49,103 nucleotides of DNA, taken from contig PBHA01000004.1 in assembly GCA_002719425.1 (NCBI GenBank), forward strand, positions 1-49,103, in the 5' to 3' direction. The notes under the pieces are model-generated. The model ran no database searches and had not been told where the DNA came from. It saw only the letters and a list, made by a program, of their open reading frames with translations. Positions within the stretch are counted from its first letter, which is position 1; the number at the start of each line of letters is the position of its first letter. This stretch comes from Chloroflexota bacterium (GTDB lineage Bacteria > Chloroflexota > Dehalococcoidia > UBA1151 > TMED-70). Below, one piece after another: positions 32,758 to 41,511 of the stretch. The translations under genes were made by a program, and so were the position numbers.

Positions 32758-33657
32758 CTAAAGATTCGTTTTATACTCAGGTTTACCTTGAATATCAAGT
32801 TTTACTCTGAACAAATCTCCTCCTCTGTATGCTTTGTGATCATAGTTTTTTGGTTCACTTCCAATTGGATTTTCACCCGTTCCAGAACTTGCGGTTGTAA
32901 CGTAAAGTTCATTTAGGTTTTCTCCTCCAAACATAGGACAAGATGTTTGGGTAGCTGGGAAATAAATTTCTCTTTCAAGTTTTCCGTCTGGATCAAATCT
33001 CATTACTTTAGAACTAAACCAAATCGCTGACCAAATAAATCCTTCTGAATCTACTGTCATTCCATCTACTATTCCTACGTCATCATTATCTAGTTTTACA
33101 AAAATGCTTTTATTAGAAATTGATTTAGTTTTTGAATTATAATCCCACTTATAAATTGTTTTTCTGAGTGAATCTGTACTATAAAAAATAGTTTCATCAG
33201 GAGAAAATCCCATACCATTACATAATTTTACTCCTTCATCAATTACATCTATTGAGTGATCTGGATTAATTCTAAAAACTACATCACTTTGCCAATCAGT
33301 TGCATCTGTGCCACAGTAAAAACTTCCGTCAGGTCCAGAAATTGCATCATTAACTCTTATTTTTGTATTTGTTCCTTCAATTAGACCTTCTTTTATAATT
33401 TTAAAATCATCATCAGATTTCCATAATATAATCCCCTCCCATGATCCAAGAATTAAGCCTCCTGATCGATTAAATCTAAATCCACCTACTTGTACACCTT
33501 TATGTATGGTTTCATTCGTTCCTTTTAGAGGATCATATTTGAATAATTTCCCTCCATAAATATCAGTCCAATATATTTTTTTTTCTTCAGAATTCCAAAC
33601 AGGGCCTTCACCGACTACAGCGTTAGGGGATGCTAATTTTTCTATATGATATTCCAC
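32758..33657 (-). CDS. SMP-30/gluconolactonase family lactonase
   Basis: Six-bladed propeller metalloenzyme of 299 residues that hydrolyses aldonolactones. The metal ligands are E17 in GEGPVW, the asparagine in RVNDAISGPDG (about residue 103) and the aspartate in IVDGMTVD (about 197); LCNGMGFSPD is also typical. It is the first gene of the eight-gene operon reading to 26152 and diverges from an SDR gene 91 bases away. With an aldose dehydrogenase upstream, it would turn the lactone into an aldonate for the dehydratases downstream. Confidence 0.92.
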   Translation of the reverse strand: MEYHIEKLASPNAVVGEGPVWNSEEKKIYWTDIYGGKLFKYDPLKGTNETIHKGVQVGGFRFNRSGGLILGSWEGIILWKSDDDFKIIKEGLIEGTNTKIRVNDAISGPDGSFYCGTDATDWQSDVVFRINPDHSIDVIDEGVKLCNGMGFSPDETIFYSTDSLRKTIYKWDYNSKTKSISNKSIFVKLDNDDVGIVDGMTVDSEGFIWSAIWFSSKVMRFDPDGKLEREIYFPATQTSCPMFGGENLNELYVTTASSGTGENPIGSEPKNYDHKAYRGGDLFRVKLDIQGKPEYKTNL

Positions 33658-33748
33658 AATACACCTTTACTCCAATATGGAACTTATAATATCACCTGAA
33701 ATATAAATCGTGTATACTTTTTGGAGAAGAAACTTAGAAAGGTTTAAC

Positions 33749-34546
33749 ATGCTTGATCATAATGGAAAAGTTGCAATAGTGACAGGGGGAGCCCAAGGAA
33801 TTGGAAGAGGAATAACTGATGTCCTCTCACATGATGGAGCAATCTTGTGTATTGCTGATATTTCAAAAGAGCATGGTAATCAAGCAGTAATTGATTTAGA
33901 AGCATTAGGACGAAAGGCTATTTTTATAGAAGCTGATTTTAGAAAATCAGAATCATCAAATAAGGTAGTTGAGGAATGCATAGATAGACTTGGAAGATTA
34001 GACATTCTAGTTAATAACGTTGGAATTCAGCCCCCTGCATCATATAAAAATGTTGAAGATACTACTGAAGATATGTGGGATGCAGTAATAAATGTAAACT
34101 TAAAAAGCTATTTCTTAATGAGTAAATATTCAATTCCATATATGAAAAAATCAGGAAAAGGGGTAATTATTAATATTTCCAGTGTGCAGGGATTACAATC
34201 TCAAAAACTAGTACCTCCTTATGCTGCAAGTAAAGGTGGAGTTCTGTCTTTAACTAGACAAATGTCACTTGATTATATAAAAAGTAATATCAGAATTAAT
34301 GCTATAAATCCCGGAACATTTAACACTCCAATGGTTAGAACTTCAATAACAGGTGATATTGAAGAAAGTATGCAATTATTTGGTAAAGATATTCCTATAG
34401 GTAGAGTAGGGGATCCAAAAGAAATTGGATATGTCGCATCTTTTCTAGCAAGCGACAGAGCTTCATTTATTTCTGGAGAATATGTGAATGTGGATGGTGG
34501 TATTATGGCAAAAGGTGGTTGGGATGCAGATCTACAAGGAGAATAA
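33749..34546 (+). CDS. Short-chain dehydrogenase/reductase, divergent from the lactonase gene
   Basis: A 265-residue SDR: TGGAQGIG (12-19), NNVG, Ser in INISSV, YAASK (YxxxK) and VNVDGG. Starting at ATG 33749 rather than an upstream in-frame codon gives AGAAAGG (33736-33742) six bases before it and the family N-terminus LDHNGKVAIVTGG. Position next to the lactonase suggests an aldose dehydrogenase (for example L-rhamnose or L-fucose 1-dehydrogenase), but SDR specificity cannot be read by eye. Its stop is one base from the convergent epimerase-like gene. Confidence 0.9.
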   Translation: MLDHNGKVAIVTGGAQGIGRGITDVLSHDGAILCIADISKEHGNQAVIDLEALGRKAIFIEADFRKSESSNKVVEECIDRLGRLDILVNNVGIQPPASYKNVEDTTEDMWDAVINVNLKSYFLMSKYSIPYMKKSGKGVIINISSVQGLQSQKLVPPYAASKGGVLSLTRQMSLDYIKSNIRINAINPGTFNTPMVRTSITGDIEESMQLFGKDIPIGRVGDPKEIGYVASFLASDRASFISGEYVNVDGGIMAKGGWDADLQGE

Positions 34547-34547
34547 A

Positions 34548-35621
34548 TTATCTGAAAGGATTTTTTCTTTCTTCTTCTTTATAATCTAAAATTACACCTG
34601 CTTTCATATGCGCAGAGATTGTTTCTCCGGCTCTAACACAATAAGCTGAACCATTTTTTTCAGCCTGTTCAACTCCTCCGTTATGCCATCCTGTGCAAGG
34701 CTCTAGCCCTGCGTTATAACACCTTCCGTACCATGGATATCCATATCCTCCTCCAAAATTTCTCCAGTACCAAATATATCTAAATAAATCCTTAGGAAAC
34801 TCAACACCCCATGCAATTTGTAGTTCATTATTTTTTACTACATACCATCCTTCTTCCAGTTCAGTGAAGTAAGCCATATCTAATGATCGGTCAGATTTTC
34901 CTGGTATATTTCTAAAATCTGATTGTGATCCATCCTTCAGATCAACCATAGGCCATTTTCCTGAAAAATTAGGTTTTAATTTGGAAGATTTATCCACATC
35001 TTCTGGATGGGAAAGTATCTTGCAATTAGGAAGAGTTAGGGTGCATTTTTCGGATAAAAATGAACCTCCGATAGCTATATGTTCTAGCCATACAATATCT
35101 AATTCTTGCTCAGCATAATTTGTAACATTTTGGTCAATCTCAAGAAATGAATCGTCAGCTCTAAGGGAAATTGTTCTTGTGATTTCAAATGGGCTTCTTA
35201 CGCTCCTTCCAGTAAATTCAATAGTACAAATTTCTGGAGAATCAGTGATAATTTTTGTATCCCATGGAATATTATTTACATCCCCATGTATTCCAAAATC
35301 AGCACCAAAATATTCACTTGGATATCCTCCGTGAGGTACAACTGTTTGCCATCCTCCTTCATAATAATCAAGCCAAACAGAAGCTGGATCTCCTGTTGAA
35401 GGTACTGTGTAACTAGGGTTTCTTATTCCCCATGGAGTTTTGAACATAAATTCAGTATCAGTAGGTTTATAGACAAAACTTGAAATATCTGCACCTTTAT
35501 CAGAAATAATCAAAACTCTAATTTTTTTATTTTCTAAAATTACAGTTTTTAATCCCCTGTAATGCCAAGCATCTGAAACTCTTACTCCCTCAGATCTTTC
35601 TTGTTGATAGTTTGTACCCAT
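34548..35621 (-). CDS. Aldose 1-epimerase-like protein (DUF4432-type)
   Basis: A 357-residue beta-sandwich protein that belongs, in my judgement, to the galactose-mutarotase-like superfamily. Visible elements are KGADISSFVYKPTDTEFMFKTPWG (about 42-65), a conserved His in VWLEHIAIGG, and LEPCTGWHNGGVEQA near the end with the acidic residue expected of the family. DUF4432 proteins often lie in sugar-acid or deoxysugar operons. Whether it is an active epimerase, a mutarotase or a binding protein is open. Confidence 0.8.
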   Translation of the reverse strand: MGTNYQQERSEGVRVSDAWHYRGLKTVILENKKIRVLIISDKGADISSFVYKPTDTEFMFKTPWGIRNPSYTVPSTGDPASVWLDYYEGGWQTVVPHGGYPSEYFGADFGIHGDVNNIPWDTKIITDSPEICTIEFTGRSVRSPFEITRTISLRADDSFLEIDQNVTNYAEQELDIVWLEHIAIGGSFLSEKCTLTLPNCKILSHPEDVDKSSKLKPNFSGKWPMVDLKDGSQSDFRNIPGKSDRSLDMAYFTELEEGWYVVKNNELQIAWGVEFPKDLFRYIWYWRNFGGGYGYPWYGRCYNAGLEPCTGWHNGGVEQAEKNGSAYCVRAGETISAHMKAGVILDYKEEERKNPFR

Positions 35622-35737
35622 ATTTAATCCTTGAAATTAATAGTTATTTAGAAATATTATATGTGAATTATTTATATGATAAATTTTTAAAATTTAGTAT
35701 CTTTATTTTATATTTAGCTACAAAAGTCAGGTTTAAT

Positions 35738-37063
35738 ATGAATGATATAAATAATTCAAAAAAACTTTATACAAAGGCCAAAAAATACATAGCTGGTGGA
35801 ATTTCCTCGCAAATAAGAGCTTTAGAGCATTCAGAAGTTCCTCTTTTTATACAAAATGCTAAAGGATCAAAGATTTGGGATGTTGATGGTAATGAATACA
35901 TTGATTATATTCAAGGAATGGGTCCAAATATTTTCGGTCATGCACCCGATTTTATAAATCAAAGAGTCTCTAAAGAAATTAAGAATGGCATGGTTTATGC
36001 TGCGCAATTTGATAAAGAAATTGAGGTGGCTGAAAAATCATTAGAAATTCTAAATGTTAGAGATTGGACTGTTAGATTTGCATCTAGTGGAACAGAAATC
36101 GATCAGCTTCTGATTAGATTGATGAGAGGTTATACCAACAGACAATTATTTGTAAAATTTGAAGGACATTACCATGGTTGGATGGATTCAATAAACTATT
36201 CTGTACATCCAGATTTAGAATTAGCAGGAGATAATTCTTCACCAGAGGCTGTTCCTGAATCTAAAGGAATGGATGAAAATACTAAAAATAGTGTGATAAT
36301 TGCTAGATGGAATGATATAGATCACCTAAAAGAAATTTTTCAGAAATATGGTGATGAAATTGCCGGTGTTCTTATGGAGCCAATCCTAGCTAATACTAAT
36401 TGTATAATTCCAGATAAAGGATATATACAATCTGTAAAAAAACTTTGCCATGATAACGGATCTCTAATGGCTTTCGACGAAGTTATAACAGGATTTAGGA
36501 TTTTGAAAGGAAGTGCAAAAGAATATTTTGGTGTAACTCCTGACTTAGCAACTTTTGCAAAATCCTTTGCAGGAGGATTTCCAATCGCTATGCTAGCGGG
36601 TAAAAGAGAAATAATGAATTTTATTGGTGATGGTACCGTATATCATGGAGGTAGCTTCAACTCCAACGTTGCTTCTATTGCAGCTGCAAATGCATCTCTA
36701 GACGAAATGATAAAGGGTAAAAATTTTTTTTATAATTTAGAAAAAAAGGGTCAAAAATTAATTCAAGGTATCAAAGATCTTTCTGATGATTTGGATATAG
36801 ATATTCATGCACAAGGACTAGGTTCAGTTTTTTCAATTTCCTTCACTGAAAAGGAACATATAAGAGACTGGAGAGATCATTTTAGAAACTGTGACGAGAA
36901 TAAATATAAGTCATTTTGTGAAATAGCATTTAAAAAAGGAATAAGACTATCATCAAATGGGAGGGTACACCTTTCTACTTCTCATACGGAAAATGATATA
37001 GAAAAAACTTTAGAAATGTTTAAACTCTCATTAATTGAACTTAAACAAAAATTAGCAGGATAG
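35738..37063 (+). CDS. Class III aminotransferase, glutamate-1-semialdehyde 2,1-aminomutase-like
   Basis: PLP enzyme of 441 residues: ASSGTEID (116-122) for the phosphate, FEGHYHGW (141-148), D247 in MAFDEVITGFR and the Schiff-base K275 in TFAKSFAGGFPIA. ATG 35738 follows CAGG at 35728-35731; an upstream frame extension encodes a poor, hydrophobic N-terminus and is not used. In this setting it may be an amino-sugar or beta-amino-acid transaminase, not a haem-synthesis enzyme, as no other tetrapyrrole genes are here. Its end overlaps the convergent enolase-type gene by 12 bases. Confidence 0.88.
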   Translation: MNDINNSKKLYTKAKKYIAGGISSQIRALEHSEVPLFIQNAKGSKIWDVDGNEYIDYIQGMGPNIFGHAPDFINQRVSKEIKNGMVYAAQFDKEIEVAEKSLEILNVRDWTVRFASSGTEIDQLLIRLMRGYTNRQLFVKFEGHYHGWMDSINYSVHPDLELAGDNSSPEAVPESKGMDENTKNSVIIARWNDIDHLKEIFQKYGDEIAGVLMEPILANTNCIIPDKGYIQSVKKLCHDNGSLMAFDEVITGFRILKGSAKEYFGVTPDLATFAKSFAGGFPIAMLAGKREIMNFIGDGTVYHGGSFNSNVASIAAANASLDEMIKGKNFFYNLEKKGQKLIQGIKDLSDDLDIDIHAQGLGSVFSISFTEKEHIRDWRDHFRNCDENKYKSFCEIAFKKGIRLSSNGRVHLSTSHTENDIEKTLEMFKLSLIELKQKLAG

Positions 37064-38131
37064 TTTTCTTACCATACTCATATCGAATTCTACACCTAAT
37101 CCAGGACCATCAGGAATTTCTAGCAATCCATCAGATATTACTAAAGGATTTTTTAGTATAGGATTTGTATCTCTTATAGAAATTTCTTCTATATTATACT
37201 CCTGAGCATATGGGAAATTATCACTCGAGCATACAAAATGAGCATGGGCTATAGTGCTAATAATTGGTTGAGTATTATGACATGTTAAAGGGATTCCTAA
37301 AATATCAGCTAATTTAGAAATTTTTAAGAAAGTAGTAAACCCTGGGGTTTTTACAATATCAGGCTGAACAATATCTACTCCCCCCTTAATGATAAGATCC
37401 TTATATTCATATTCATTATATATATTTTCGCCCGAAGCTATTGGAATATCTAAAGATTCAGAAACTTTTGATAGTCCATCTAAATCATAATGGGGTCGAG
37501 GTTCTTCAAAATGGAAAACTCCTAATTGCTCAAGTTCTTTTCCTATTTCTATAGCATGGTGTACTGAATATGCTCCATTCACGTCAACTAGAATATCAAA
37601 ATAATCTCCAACTGCTTTCCTAACTTCAGTAACAGTTTCAATAGTCTGATCTGAATCATCATCAATCTTACCAGGAACGGCACTATGAAGTTTGTATGCC
37701 TTAAATCCTTTTTCTGCATAATATACAGCTCTTTTAGCTTCTTCCTTGGGAGTGAGATCTCTCCTCATAGAGCTTGCATAAACCGGCATTTTCTCTTTTG
37801 TTTTACCACCAAGAAGATCGTAAATTGGTTTATTAAGATACTTCCCCTTTATATCCCACAATGCTATATCTATGCCTGCAATTGCTATCCAGATAGCCCC
37901 TCCTATTTCTAAGGCATTTCCAGCTTTCATCATATCTTTAAATCTTTTATCAGTTTCTAGAGGATTCTTACCTAATAAAGCTGGCTCTAATATATTTTCA
38001 ATAACTGATTTTGTAACCTTTGGTTGACGCCTAAAACATTCTCCAAAACCAATAATATCTTCGTCTGTATGAACGAAAATGAAAGGATAGTGATTATCTA
38101 AAATTTCACACTTAATTGATTTGATTTTCAT
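37052..38131 (-). CDS. Enolase-superfamily protein, mandelate racemase subgroup
   Basis: The fourth enolase-superfamily member in the window, 359 residues from ATG 38131. I prefer this start because all three paralogues begin MKIxxI/L; an in-frame ATG at 38155 adds eight residues and has no better ribosome site. Metal ligands are D183 (VDVNGAY), E209 (FEEPRP) and E235 (SGENIY); bases are K147 and H149 (YKLHS) and H285 (CHNTQP). The K-x-H motif, distinct from the paralogues, suggests another aldonate, aldarate or a racemisation. It is divergent from the MMPL transporter. Confidence 0.85.
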   Translation of the reverse strand: MKIKSIKCEILDNHYPFIFVHTDEDIIGFGECFRRQPKVTKSVIENILEPALLGKNPLETDKRFKDMMKAGNALEIGGAIWIAIAGIDIALWDIKGKYLNKPIYDLLGGKTKEKMPVYASSMRRDLTPKEEAKRAVYYAEKGFKAYKLHSAVPGKIDDDSDQTIETVTEVRKAVGDYFDILVDVNGAYSVHHAIEIGKELEQLGVFHFEEPRPHYDLDGLSKVSESLDIPIASGENIYNEYEYKDLIIKGGVDIVQPDIVKTPGFTTFLKISKLADILGIPLTCHNTQPIISTIAHAHFVCSSDNFPYAQEYNIEEISIRDTNPILKNPLVISDGLLEIPDGPGLGVEFDMSMVRKLSC

Positions 38132-38274
38132 AGATAGATAACTTTTTATGGTCATTTTATTTTATACACAAATTTTTTTTTTGAATAGAATATGTGACAA
38201 TTTTACAATTATGAAACACAAAGAGTTTTACTAAATAATATAATATAAATTATCTATACAATCCCAAGGACAAT

Positions 38275-40641
38275 ATGAATTTAAAATCTCTTACTTCTTT
38301 TTGTGCCAGAAAACCATATATAGTAATTTTGGCTTGGGTGATTTTATTAGGGCTATCAGGATTTGTTTCTCAGAACTATCTTTCCCAAGCTTTATCAGGA
38401 GGTGATGGAGCAACGGTAGATACTGAATCACTGTTAGCTAACAAAATAAAGAAAGAAAAAAAAGATTTACTTGAAAAATCAGATCCAAAAGTATCAGATG
38501 AAAAAGTACAAGAAAAAACCTCTGATAATCTTCTTGTTATTAATTCTGAAATCTATAAATTTCCTTCAGAAGAATATTCAAAAGCAATAGGAGATTTTTT
38601 TGTATTAGTTCAGGATGAGATAGATAAATCAGGAATAGATCAAAACGTAGGATCCGTATCTGATTATCAGATAAACCCTTCACCAGATGGAACCACCGTT
38701 ATGATGTCTGCTCCATTCGTTAGAGGTGAATTGGTGGCGCCTCTGGTTCATTTACTTGAGGAAAATTCTAATGAAGATTTTCATTTTTATTTCATTGGAC
38801 AAGATTCCATAGAATATACCTTCCTAGAGTTGGCTGAGAAAGATTTGGTAACAGGTGAAACAATAGGTATTTCAGTAGCTATTATTATTCTTGCACTAGT
38901 TTTTGGTTCTGTAACTTCAGCTTTTATACCAGTAATAATAGCTATCGTTTCAATTACTATAGCTGTTGGCTTGATTTCTATTATTGGTCAGTTTGTAAGT
39001 CTTAATGAATTTGTTCCGAATATTATGTCTATGATGGGTTTGGCTGTGGGGATTGACTACTGCTTGTTTATATTATCAAGATACAGAGAAGAAAGGGAAT
39101 CTGGACTGGACAAATTACAGGCAATTATTAATTCTGGATCCACCGCAGGTAAAGCTGTTATGTTCAGTGGACTGACCGTTGTTTTTGCACTTGTTGGAAT
39201 GTTTGTTATACCTGAAAAAACATTTCATGCCTTAGGAACTGGTGCAATAGTTGTAGTTTTTGTAGCAGTATTTGCCGGTATTACACTTTTACCAGCTATA
39301 GTAGGATTACTTGGAGATAAGGTAAACAGTTTTGAGGTTCCTAAATTAGCTACAGTTATATTATTCATTATTGGATTTTTGTTTATTGCACTAACTCAAG
39401 AGCTGGGGCCAAAATTATTGATAGTTTCTGGGATAATTATGCTTATTATAATTTTGTCCTCATTTCTCAGAAAGAAGGGTGTCTCAATCAAATTTTTATC
39501 TACTAACTCCGAATCAAAAATTGATGAAGGAGGGTTTTGGAATGCTATCACAATTCAGGTAATGAAAAGATCTGTATTAAGTATGTCTATAGCGGCTTTA
39601 TTTTTATTATTACTTTCTTATTTTTATTTTGATCTAGAGAAGGGGACTGCTGGAATTTCAGCTCTACCGGATGACGAACCTATAAAAGTTGGTTTTGAGC
39701 TACTTAATGAAAAATATGGTTATGGGGCAAATTTACCTGCAAATATTGTTATAGAAGCAAATGTTGGATCAGAAAATATTATTCAAGCTATTGATAATCT
39801 CGAAGAAAAGTTGATAGAAGATGATTTTTTTCTTCCTCCTGAAGTAATTATTCAAGATAGTGTAAATTTTGCTGAAATAACGTCAATGATTCCTGGAGAT
39901 CCTCAAAATCAGCCTGCACTTAATGCAATAAGAAGGCTTAGAAGTGAAATGATCCCTTCATCATTTCAAGGAATTTCAGAAAATCAATATAAGGTTTATG
40001 TTGGGGGAACCTCAGCTGAAGTCGTAGATGCTGTTACTATGACTGATGATTATTTTCCTCTTGTTCTTGCAATTGTTTTGTCCCTAAGTCTATTTTTACT
40101 ATTATTAGCCTTCAGATCGATAACTATTTCTATAGCCTCGATAATTATGAATTTGTTATCAGTTGGTGCATCTTATGGACTTTTGGTACTTGTTTTTCAG
40201 AAGGGTTTTTTGATTGACGTAATTGGATTTCAACAAGTAGATCAACTTGAATTTTGGCTTCCTTTATTTATGTTTAGTATTCTATTTGGATTATCCATGG
40301 ATTATCACGTTTTTATGTTAAGTAGAATTAAAGAAAATTATGATCAAACAAGCTCTACTGATAATTCTGTTGCATTCGGTCTAAGAAAAACAGCAAGTAT
40401 TATTACTGGTGCTGCATTGATAATGGTAGCCGTTTTTGGAGGTTTTGCATTAGGAGAAATAACCTTTTTCCAATCTATGGGATTTGGACTTGGAGCTGCA
40501 GTTTTGATAGATGCTACTATAGTTAGATCTATACTAGTTCCTAGTGTTATGAAAATTTTAGGTACGAAAGCTTGGTATTTACCAGAATGGTTAAATTGGT
40601 TACCTAATATATCAATAGAGGGCTCAAAAGAAAAAGAATAA
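38275..40641 (+). CDS. MMPL/RND family transporter
   Basis: A 788-residue membrane protein with about 12 predicted helices: one near the N-terminus (16-33), a periplasmic loop of about 150 residues, a helix bundle with the family motif AVGIDYCLFILSRYREE at about 260, a second loop, and another bundle with LSMDYHVFMLSRIKE near 690. Both GxxxDY/SMDY motifs are complete, as in MmpL and other proton-driven lipid or drug exporters. AAGGA precedes ATG 38275. The cargo is unknown; the nearby catabolic genes do not define it. Confidence 0.92.
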   Translation: MNLKSLTSFCARKPYIVILAWVILLGLSGFVSQNYLSQALSGGDGATVDTESLLANKIKKEKKDLLEKSDPKVSDEKVQEKTSDNLLVINSEIYKFPSEEYSKAIGDFFVLVQDEIDKSGIDQNVGSVSDYQINPSPDGTTVMMSAPFVRGELVAPLVHLLEENSNEDFHFYFIGQDSIEYTFLELAEKDLVTGETIGISVAIIILALVFGSVTSAFIPVIIAIVSITIAVGLISIIGQFVSLNEFVPNIMSMMGLAVGIDYCLFILSRYREERESGLDKLQAIINSGSTAGKAVMFSGLTVVFALVGMFVIPEKTFHALGTGAIVVVFVAVFAGITLLPAIVGLLGDKVNSFEVPKLATVILFIIGFLFIALTQELGPKLLIVSGIIMLIIILSSFLRKKGVSIKFLSTNSESKIDEGGFWNAITIQVMKRSVLSMSIAALFLLLLSYFYFDLEKGTAGISALPDDEPIKVGFELLNEKYGYGANLPANIVIEANVGSENIIQAIDNLEEKLIEDDFFLPPEVIIQDSVNFAEITSMIPGDPQNQPALNAIRRLRSEMIPSSFQGISENQYKVYVGGTSAEVVDAVTMTDDYFPLVLAIVLSLSLFLLLLAFRSITISIASIIMNLLSVGASYGLLVLVFQKGFLIDVIGFQQVDQLEFWLPLFMFSILFGLSMDYHVFMLSRIKENYDQTSSTDNSVAFGLRKTASIITGAALIMVAVFGGFALGEITFFQSMGFGLGAAVLIDATIVRSILVPSVMKILGTKAWYLPEWLNWLPNISIEGSKEKE

Positions 40642-40699
40642 CAATTTGATTTCTACGATATTTTTCTAATAAATATGATCTATAGTTAATCATTATAAA

Positions 40700-41500
40700 A
40701 TGAAAAATAACACAACAATCGAAGTTGCCCTATTAGGTGGTAAAGGTACCATTGGTTCAGGGTTAAGAAAATTTCTACCCAAAATCAATCCAAACTATAG
40801 ATTTACTATAATAGATCATGAAAAATCTGTTGATAAGTCTAGTTTTGTAAATTCTAATGAGGTATTTGTAAACCTAGATATTTCAGATGAAAGTGATAAG
40901 CTATCTGAGTCAATTTTGGACAAAGATCTAATAATTTATTTAGCAAGAAAAGATCCTTTGCTTGAAATGAATAAGATGACAGATTTAATTTTCAAAACTG
41001 TTGAGAAAATTAATCCAAAGGCACTTATTATCGGTTCAAGTTCAGTTCATGCTACCGGTGGAGCTTATTTCCCATTTATAAAAGAGCCGTATAAAACAAT
41101 AGCTTCAAGAAAATTTAATAAAATTGAAAAATGGCCTAAACTTCTAGATGCTAATCTTGAACCTTGCCCAACTGGCGATTACGGCTTGGAAAAAGCCTAT
41201 GTAGAATCGTGGTGCCAGAGATTTGCTGCAACCGACAAGAATGCAATTGCAGCCAGGTGGGGAGGAATAAATATTGAAAATAAAATGATTGATGAAGTTG
41301 CATACTTTACTGTTTGGTGTCATCAGGAAGATTCTGCAAAATTTGTTGATAGCTGTTATAAAACTTTTATTGATGGAAAACTTCGATCAGGAGCACATTA
41401 TTATGTAATATCAAAAAATAAATATAGTATTTTTGATATTGAAACTCCAAAAAAAGAAATAGGTTATGATCCATTACATGATGCAGAGATTTTTTACTAG
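40700..41500 (+). CDS. NAD-dependent epimerase/dehydratase, uronate-dehydrogenase-like
   Basis: An extended-SDR-type protein of 266 residues: the cofactor motif LLGGKGTIGSGL (11-22), a serine-rich GSSSVHA (112-118) and the catalytic YGLEK (Y161, K165). Closest in layout to the small uronate dehydrogenases and related NAD-dependent sugar oxidoreductases. It is the first gene of a four-gene plus-strand operon with an amidohydrolase, 6-phosphogluconate dehydrogenase and a FAD oxidoreductase. The substrate is not determined. Confidence 0.82.
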   Translation: MKNNTTIEVALLGGKGTIGSGLRKFLPKINPNYRFTIIDHEKSVDKSSFVNSNEVFVNLDISDESDKLSESILDKDLIIYLARKDPLLEMNKMTDLIFKTVEKINPKALIIGSSSVHATGGAYFPFIKEPYKTIASRKFNKIEKWPKLLDANLEPCPTGDYGLEKAYVESWCQRFAATDKNAIAARWGGINIENKMIDEVAYFTVWCHQEDSAKFVDSCYKTFIDGKLRSGAHYYVISKNKYSIFDIETPKKEIGYDPLHDAEIFY

Positions 41501-41511
41501 AAGGCAGAAAT

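Noticed and set aside
34548..35621. Lyase or polysaccharide-degrading enzyme
   Set aside because: Length and motifs suit the aldose-epimerase-like fold; no signal peptide or carbohydrate-active-enzyme motif is visible.
35612..35737. N-terminal extension of the class III aminotransferase
   Set aside because: The extension is hydrophobic and unlike the family; the ATG at 35738 with CAGG upstream gives the normal N-terminus.
26152..38155. Recently transferred island
   Set aside because: No integrase, transposase, attachment site or tRNA at its borders, and its base and codon use look like the rest of the window.
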